Under the pieces are notes generated by a model, which made no database searches, was not told where the DNA came from, and saw only the letters and a list, made by a program, of their open reading frames with translations. DNA of 11,322 nucleotides, from contig DHHD01000013.1 of assembly GCA_002403105.1 (NCBI GenBank), positions 31,892 through 43,213 of the forward strand. Direction: 5' to 3'. Below, piece after piece: positions 7,364 through 11,322 of this stretch. The stretch comes from Anaerolineaceae bacterium UBA4781. GTDB taxonomy: Bacteria > Chloroflexota > Anaerolineae > Anaerolineales > Anaerolineaceae. The number at the start of each line of letters is the position of its first letter. Position 1 is the first letter of the stretch. A program made the translations under genes and the position numbers.

Positions 7364-7381
7364 ACCAATGCACTCCAGTGG
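7350..7381 (-). promoter_or_regulatory. Intercistronic hairpin between pstS and pstC
   Basis: A perfect 9-bp inverted repeat (CCACTGGAG / CTCCAGTGG) encloses 14 nt that can pair further (two G-U wobbles and three Watson-Crick pairs), leaving a TGGT loop. It starts 17 nt after the pstS stop. On the transcript the 5' arm holds the GGAG Shine-Dalgarno of pstC and the upper stem and loop hold its first ATG. The 3' side has only ATGATTTT, so it is not a good intrinsic terminator. It could stabilise the pstS message or reduce pstC translation relative to the abundantly needed binding protein. Confidence 0.6.
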
Positions 7382-7398
7382 ACTCGGGATACCGGTGA

Positions 7399-8307
7399 TT
7401 ACTTTACTGTGATGTAATCTTCGGCAACGATTTCCTGCCCGGCATCGGAAAGAATGAAATCAATGAATGCCTTGGCAAGACCTTGCGCTTCACCATTGGT
7501 GAGCAGATTCAGAGGGCGAAAGATACTGTAGGTGCCGTTCTTGACATTTTCAACAGTAGGAGCAATGGTATCGATCGCAACACCTTTTACCGCGTCACTC
7601 AGGTAGCCGAAGGAGAGGTAGCCGATGGTATTGGGGGTGGTGGAAACCACGGTTGAAATTTGACCATTCGACTGCTGCAATAACGCATTTTCTGTAATGG
7701 GATCGGTAACCGATTCGCCATTCGCATTTTTATAGGTTAATACCAATTCTTCGAAGGCTGCGCGAGTGCCAGAACCCTCTTCGCGAGAAACCACGACGAT
7801 CTCAGCATCCGGTCCACCCACTTCAGAGAAATTGGCGATAGAACCGGAGAAGATCGCACGAACCTGTTCCACTGAAAGGGTCGGAATATCAAGTTCGGGA
7901 TTTACGATCACCGCAATTCCATCATAAGCAATCGTGTACACATTCAAATCAGGATAGGTTTCCATTTCACTATCTTTGATAGCCCGGGATGCTGAACCGA
8001 TCGCGACGGTTCCATCTCCGGCAGAGGTAACACCAACGCTTGAACCACCACCCTGGATCTCGATCACGACGTCTGGATTGGCTTCCATGAAGGATTCAGC
8101 CAATACTTCAGCGAGTGGCTGTACGGTTGTAGAACCAGCAAGTTGGAGCTGACCGGAGAGAGCTTCTTCTTCAACAACAACTTCTTCAACCGGAGCGGCT
8201 TCTTCTGCAACAGGGGCAGCTTCTTCGACCGCAGCCGTGCTGCACGCACCCAGCAATAGGGCGCTAACCAGCATCATACTTAACAAACCAAAATACTTAC
8301 GAGACAT
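7399..8307 (-). CDS. pstS: Phosphate-binding lipoprotein PstS
   Basis: The extracytoplasmic phosphate receptor that delivers phosphate to PstC/PstA. The start chosen at 8307 gives MSRKYFG and 302 residues; a longer frame begins at 8328 (309 residues), but the strong SD AAGGAG (8322-8317) would then lie inside the gene and there is no SD before 8328. The N terminus is a lipoprotein signal peptide: MSRK, a hydrophobic core, then LLLGAC with Cys22 as the lipidated residue. A low-complexity Ala/Pro/Glu/Val linker (about 24-49, with repeated EEAAPV) tethers the domain to the membrane. Phosphate-contact motifs are GSTTV (59-63), GGGSS (86-90), IGSASR (103-108) and EEGSGTR (176-182). It is the first gene after the candidate Pho box and is probably the most highly expressed product of the operon. 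Confidence 0.96.
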   Translation of the reverse strand: MSRKYFGLLSMMLVSALLLGACSTAAVEEAAPVAEEAAPVEEVVVEEEALSGQLQLAGSTTVQPLAEVLAESFMEANPDVVIEIQGGGSSVGVTSAGDGTVAIGSASRAIKDSEMETYPDLNVYTIAYDGIAVIVNPELDIPTLSVEQVRAIFSGSIANFSEVGGPDAEIVVVSREEGSGTRAAFEELVLTYKNANGESVTDPITENALLQQSNGQISTVVSTTPNTIGYLSFGYLSDAVKGVAIDTIAPTVENVKNGTYSIFRPLNLLTNGEAQGLAKAFIDFILSDAGQEIVAEDYITVK

Positions 8308-8316
8308 TTTTCTTTT

Positions 8317-8322
8317 CTCCTT
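8317..8322 (-). promoter_or_regulatory. Ribosome binding site that fixes the pstS start
   Basis: AAGGAG on the minus strand, 9 nt before the ATG at 8307. It lies within the first codons of the longer possible frame starting at 8328, and therefore argues for the shorter PstS. Confidence 0.75.
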
Positions 8323-8339
8323 TTTCATTTATGTTTTGA

Positions 8340-8345
8340 ATAATA
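8340..8345 (-). promoter_or_regulatory. Candidate -10 element of the pstS promoter
   Basis: TATTAT (5 of 6 match to TATAAT) lies on the minus strand 11 bp downstream of the last TTAA half-site. No good -35 hexamer stands at the right distance; that region is occupied by the repeats, as expected for an activator-dependent Pho promoter. A start near 8333 would give a leader of about 26 nt before the pstS ATG at 8307. Confidence 0.5.
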
Positions 8346-8356
8346 CTGAATGGTCT

Positions 8357-8394
8357 TTAACAAGAAATGAGAGAAAGGTTAAGGTTTGATTAAG
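8357..8394 (-). promoter_or_regulatory. Candidate Pho box (PhoB operator), 11-bp tandem repeats
   Basis: On the minus strand CTTAA, CTTAA, TCTCA and GTTAA occur at an exact 11-bp spacing (plus-strand starts 8390, 8379, 8368 and 8357); three of four carry TTAA. Direct repeats one helical turn apart are the known arrangement for PhoB/PhoP/SphR-type winged-helix regulators, and a CTTAAC(C/A)-like half-site resembles the cyanobacterial SphR box. The array sits just upstream of a TATTAT -10 element and directly between phoR and pstS. Its function is inferred. Confidence 0.6.
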
Positions 8395-8418
8395 GATTTG
8401 GAGTAGAGATGAGGGAAT

Positions 8419-9783
8419 TTAATTTTTGATGGGGATCGAGAAATAAAAGGTGCTGCCTTTATTTACAGTACTTTCCACCCACAATTTCCCCTCGTGCGCT
8501 TGAACCAGATGGCGCGCAATGGAAAGTCCAAGGCCGGTACCGCTTTTGGAACGGGAACGGTCAGTTTTATAGAATCGTTCAAAAATTCGATCAATATCTT
8601 TTTGAGGAATGCCAACACCGCTATCCTGCACTGAAAAAATAACTGATCTTTCTTTTTGCTGCGCGGATATTCGAATCTTCCCGCCGGGGGGAGTAAATTT
8701 GATGGCATTGTGGATGAGGTTGATTAAGACCTGTTCAAGCCTATCTTCATCAATCTGTATGGCTGGAAGATCGGGTAAACAATCCCAGACAAATTCCAAG
8801 CCGGCTCGTTCAGCTTGCACTTGCATGCGATTGGCAGCGTTTTCCAATAAGGTACAGGGAGATACATTTTTCATTTGCAAGGGAACCAAACCAGATTCAA
8901 TACGCGATAATTCCAGCAGCTCCTGCACCAATTGTGTTAAGTTATCGATCTCTTTTTCCATTTGCGCTAAAAAGCGTTTCTGAGCAGGGGGGTCATCCAT
9001 GGCACCATCGTTCAATGTCTCGGTTATGAGTTTCAAAGAAGTAAGCGGGGTGCGCAGCTCATGAGAAACGTTGCTGACAAAATCGCGCCGTACGATCTCA
9101 AGCTGGTGCAGTCGGGTGATATCTTGAAATAAAATGAGGATATTGCCTTCATCCATCGGGTCCAAAGGAGCCGCAATGCACTGCAGGTAATTATGATTCA
9201 GGCTGGTCTCGATCTGTACGGTCTGCTGCAAGCCTTTTTCCTGGCATTCCTGCCATAATTCCTGAACTTTGAAATGGCGGATCGTTTCGATAAGTGTCTG
9301 CCCGCTCACCGCACTCTCAGGTATATCAAACATGCGTTTGGTAGCCTGATTCATAATGCGAACGATCCCACTTTTATCTACGATGCAAATACCATCATTC
9401 AGATTCTCCAGAATGCTAGCCAGGTAATGCTGTTGAGAAATCAGGTCGGCAATGATCGCATCGGAGTGTGAGGTTGTCTTCATGATTGTATTTGCCAGCG
9501 CACCGATCTCATCAGGGCGATTTAGAAATTTTTTGAGATCATTCCTTGAATCCTCTTTTTCAAGCAGATATTGTCGTATAGCTTTTATGGGTTTTTGAGC
9601 AATTCGGGAGACAATGAACGCCAGGGCGGCTTCAAATAAGAAAAGAAAAATTATTTGTGGGTAGAAATTTTGAAAAAATTCTGAAAGAGATATTCCTGCA
9701 AATTCATTGTTCGCTAGAAAAAAGAAGATCAAGGCGGTTAGAAAAATGAAACTCAGGTAAAGCTGCCAGAAAAAAGAGATCAT
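8419..9783 (-). CDS. phoR: Phosphate-regulon sensor histidine kinase PhoR
   Basis: Membrane-bound sensor kinase that autophosphorylates and passes phosphate to PhoB. Layout in 454 residues: two membrane helices (about 5-23 and 42-60) joined by a short external loop of about 18 residues; a HAMP-like linker with PDEIGAL (90-96); a PAS domain (about 118-225; NLNDGICIVDKSG); the HisKA domain with phosphoacceptor His241 in SHELRTPL; and the ATPase domain with N-box NLIHNAIKF (355-363), G1 DSGVG (387-391), F-box FERF (401-404) and G2 GTGLGL (415-420). The short outer loop argues against direct sensing of external phosphate and fits signalling through Pst and PhoU, as in E. coli. All catalytic motifs are intact. 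It starts 6 bp after phoB with a weak SD overlapping the phoB end, suggesting coupling. The name rests on domain order plus the pst neighbourhood. Confidence 0.93.
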   Translation of the reverse strand: MISFFWQLYLSFIFLTALIFFFLANNEFAGISLSEFFQNFYPQIIFLFLFEAALAFIVSRIAQKPIKAIRQYLLEKEDSRNDLKKFLNRPDEIGALANTIMKTTSHSDAIIADLISQQHYLASILENLNDGICIVDKSGIVRIMNQATKRMFDIPESAVSGQTLIETIRHFKVQELWQECQEKGLQQTVQIETSLNHNYLQCIAAPLDPMDEGNILILFQDITRLHQLEIVRRDFVSNVSHELRTPLTSLKLITETLNDGAMDDPPAQKRFLAQMEKEIDNLTQLVQELLELSRIESGLVPLQMKNVSPCTLLENAANRMQVQAERAGLEFVWDCLPDLPAIQIDEDRLEQVLINLIHNAIKFTPPGGKIRISAQQKERSVIFSVQDSGVGIPQKDIDRIFERFYKTDRSRSKSGTGLGLSIARHLVQAHEGKLWVESTVNKGSTFYFSIPIKN

Positions 9784-9789
9784 ACCCTG

Positions 9790-10491
9790 TTATCCGTCAA
9801 ACCGATAACCCGCACTGCGCAGGGTGATGATACGCTGCGGATCGGCAGGATCAACCTCGATCTTTTCACGCAGCCAGCGCACATGTACGTCGACGGTGCG
9901 GCTGTCACCAAAATAATCCCAACCCCACACCGTTTTTAATATCTGTTCACGGCTGAGAACCTGTCCTTTATTTTCGGCAAAGTAGATCAACAGGTCAAGC
10001 TCCTTGGGCCTCAAATCAATGATCCTATCTTTCACCTTCACTTCACGGCGTACCTGGTCGATCGAGAGATCATCAAAAACAAAATGTTTCTTTTGCGTGC
10101 TTTGGAATTGTTGATCTTCCTGAATGATGCGGGCGCGACGCAGAAGAGCTTTCACGCGTGCGATCAATTCACGCATACTGAAGGGTTTTGTGAGGTAATC
10201 ATCTGCCCCTACTTCCAAGCCTACCACGCGGTCAATTTCATCGTCACGGGCGGTTAACATCAAAATGGGGGTATTCAATTCTTTACGAATGATGCGACAT
10301 ACTTCAAAACCATCCATGCCCGGAAGCATGATATCGAGCAGAATAAGATCCGGTTTCTCCTTTTTGGTTGTATCCACTGCGGAATTACCATCGGAAGCGG
10401 TTACAACGGTATAGCCTTGATGAGTAAGGTTGTAGACCAGTGTTTCTTGCAGGGTCAGATCATCTTCTACAACGAGTATTTTTTCAGCCAT
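9790..10491 (-). CDS. phoB: Phosphate-regulon response regulator PhoB (OmpR family)
   Basis: A 233-residue OmpR/PhoB-family transcription factor. The receiver domain (1-120) has the acidic pair D10/D11, phosphoacceptor D53 (LLDIMLPGMDG), switch T80 and K102 (TKPFS). A linker of about 15 polar residues leads to the winged-helix DNA-binding domain (about 133-233) with LRPKELDLLIYFAENKG, VLSREQIL, RTVDVHVRWLREKIE and the wing RSAGYRF. It would bind 11-bp direct repeats such as those found before pstS. The ATG is preceded by AAGGG about 4 nt upstream and lies inside the end of the glycosyltransferase gene (8-bp overlap), so no separate promoter is visible directly ahead of it. It may also be called PhoP or RegX3; the pst context supports the phosphate role. 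Confidence 0.93.
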   Translation of the reverse strand: MAEKILVVEDDLTLQETLVYNLTHQGYTVVTASDGNSAVDTTKKEKPDLILLDIMLPGMDGFEVCRIIRKELNTPILMLTARDDEIDRVVGLEVGADDYLTKPFSMRELIARVKALLRRARIIQEDQQFQSTQKKHFVFDDLSIDQVRREVKVKDRIIDLRPKELDLLIYFAENKGQVLSREQILKTVWGWDYFGDSRTVDVHVRWLREKIEVDPADPQRIITLRSAGYRFDG

Positions 10492-11322
10492 TTTCCCTTA
10501 CAACTTTCTGAAATATCTCTAATAGCTGTGCGGCAGTTTTTTGTCTGTTGAAATGCTGCTCCACATATACTCTACCACGAAGTCCCATTTCCTTACATTT
10601 ACTCGGAGATGCGTGCAAAGAGCGAATGGCTTGTGCCACAGCATCCGCATTGCCAGGCTGCGCGAAAATACCACAATCGGCATCCTCCACCACTTTTCGA
10701 ATAACTCCATCAATCACAAGCACGATGGCTTTGCCAGCCGCCATATAATCAAATACCTTATTTGGATAGGTGGTTTTGTAGAGTTCAATGGGTTTCAAAA
10801 TGGCAATACAGCAATCCGCTGCAGCCATGGCTTGCCCGATCTCTTTTTTCTCGATGGGAGGAAGAAAGGAAATGTTCTTCAAGTTTTTTCTATGAGCCAG
10901 TTCCATCAATGCAGCTTTTTCCTTGCCGTCACCGATCAAGACAAAATGAATATCCTCTATCTGTTTCAATTGTTCTGCAGCTTCGATCACGACCGGAAGG
11001 TCATTGGACATGCCATGCGCACCGGTATAAAAAACCAGGAATTTCCCCTGCAATTGATGTTGAGAGCGGAAGGCACTGCCGTTTCCAGCGAGAGGGAACA
11101 TAGCTGTATCAACACTATTAGGCACCAGGAACACTGATCTCACGCCACGCTGGTTTACATGATCCAAAAATCCGGGTGAATTGACAACCAAAGCATCAGC
11201 ACGCCTGTATAAGAATTTTTCAAGTCCCTGCGATAGGCGGATGATGATTTTATTTTTAAGAACGCCCACTGCTATTGCGAAAGCCGGCCAAAGATCGCGC
11301 ACCTCGAAAACAAAGGGTACTC
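10484..11322 (-). CDS. Glycosyltransferase family 4 (WbuB-like), N terminus beyond window
   Basis: The C-terminal 278 residues or so of a GT-B fold glycosyltransferase that transfers a sugar from an activated donor, probably in surface polysaccharide or glycoconjugate assembly. An internal GTG at 11302 could be mistaken for the start, but the frame stays open to the edge and reads VPFVFEVRDLWPAFAI, the conserved RDLWP motif found inside WbuB-type GT4 proteins, so the gene is truncated by the window. Other features: FLVPNSVDTAMF, FYTGAHG at the start of the GT1 domain, FVLIGDGKEK, and the donor-site block YPNKVFDYMAAGKAIV. There is no transmembrane segment in the visible part. Its last 8 bp overlap phoB, so the two are probably co-transcribed. 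A connection with phosphate limitation is not shown by the sequence. Confidence 0.88.
   Translation of the reverse strand, partial: VPFVFEVRDLWPAFAIAVGVLKNKIIIRLSQGLEKFLYRRADALVVNSPGFLDHVNQRGVRSVFLVPNSVDTAMFPLAGNGSAFRSQHQLQGKFLVFYTGAHGMSNDLPVVIEAAEQLKQIEDIHFVLIGDGKEKAALMELAHRKNLKNISFLPPIEKKEIGQAMAAADCCIAILKPIELYKTTYPNKVFDYMAAGKAIVLVIDGVIRKVVEDADCGIFAQPGNADAVAQAIRSLHASPSKCKEMGLRGRVYVEQHFNRQKTAAQLLEIFQKVVRENG

Noticed and set aside
8142..8237. Trinucleotide-rich repeat (ttc/gaa-like) as a DNA repeat element
   Set aside because: It encodes the Ala/Pro/Glu linker of PstS in frame, a common low-complexity tether in lipoproteins, and needs no separate explanation.
8308..8328. Upstream ATG at 8328 as the pstS start
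   Set aside because: No SD precedes it, the strong AAGGAG lies inside it, and the signal peptide is better formed from the ATG at 8307.
10541..11137. 198-codon plus-strand open frame
   Set aside because: It lies wholly antisense to the glycosyltransferase, whose motifs are clear; the translation has no recognisable domain and there is no supporting SD or neighbour on that strand.

Overview
The window is a phosphate-response locus in which all twelve recognisable genes lie on the minus strand, so it reads from right to left. The source is probably a moderate-GC bacterium with Shine-Dalgarno-led genes and a lipoprotein-type PstS. Gene content and style suggest a Chloroflexota (Anaerolineae-like) genome, but that is an inference from general resemblance; there is no rRNA or other marker here to prove it.

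Layout in transcription order. (1) 11322-8419: the C-terminal part of a GT4 glycosyltransferase runs in from beyond the right edge and overlaps phoB by 8 bp; phoB is followed 6 bp later by phoR. (2) 8418-8308: the only clear regulated promoter. It has four half-sites in exact 11-bp register (TTAA-type, a plausible PhoB box) followed by a TATTAT -10 element and a strong SD that sets the pstS start. (3) 8307-3532: pstS-pstC-pstA-pstB-phoU, tightly packed, with a long hairpin between pstS and pstC that contains the SD and first ATG of pstC. (4) 3531-3385: a 147-bp AT-rich gap. (5) 3384-133: a second compact cluster of two tandem thymidylate-kinase-like P-loop proteins (4-bp overlap), a CHAD-domain protein and a calcineurin-like metallophosphoesterase. 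(6) 132-1: no supported gene, only the possible start of another reading frame.

How it fits together: PhoR and PhoB would sense low phosphate and induce the PstSCAB importer, with PhoU as the negative link between transporter and kinase. The downstream cluster is the less ordinary part. CHAD domains are known to bind inorganic polyphosphate, and the two kinase-like proteins lack the PGG thymidylate loop of ordinary Tmk. One of them also has the Walker A lysine replaced by arginine, suggesting an active plus inactive (or altered) pair. A working hypothesis is a nucleotide- or polyphosphate-handling module attached to the Pho locus; this is inference from domain content and gene order.

Other oddities are an extra four-helix membrane domain at the N terminus of PstC, and a metallophosphoesterase with altered metal-binding motifs. 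I see no mobile elements, CRISPR array, tRNA or rRNA.
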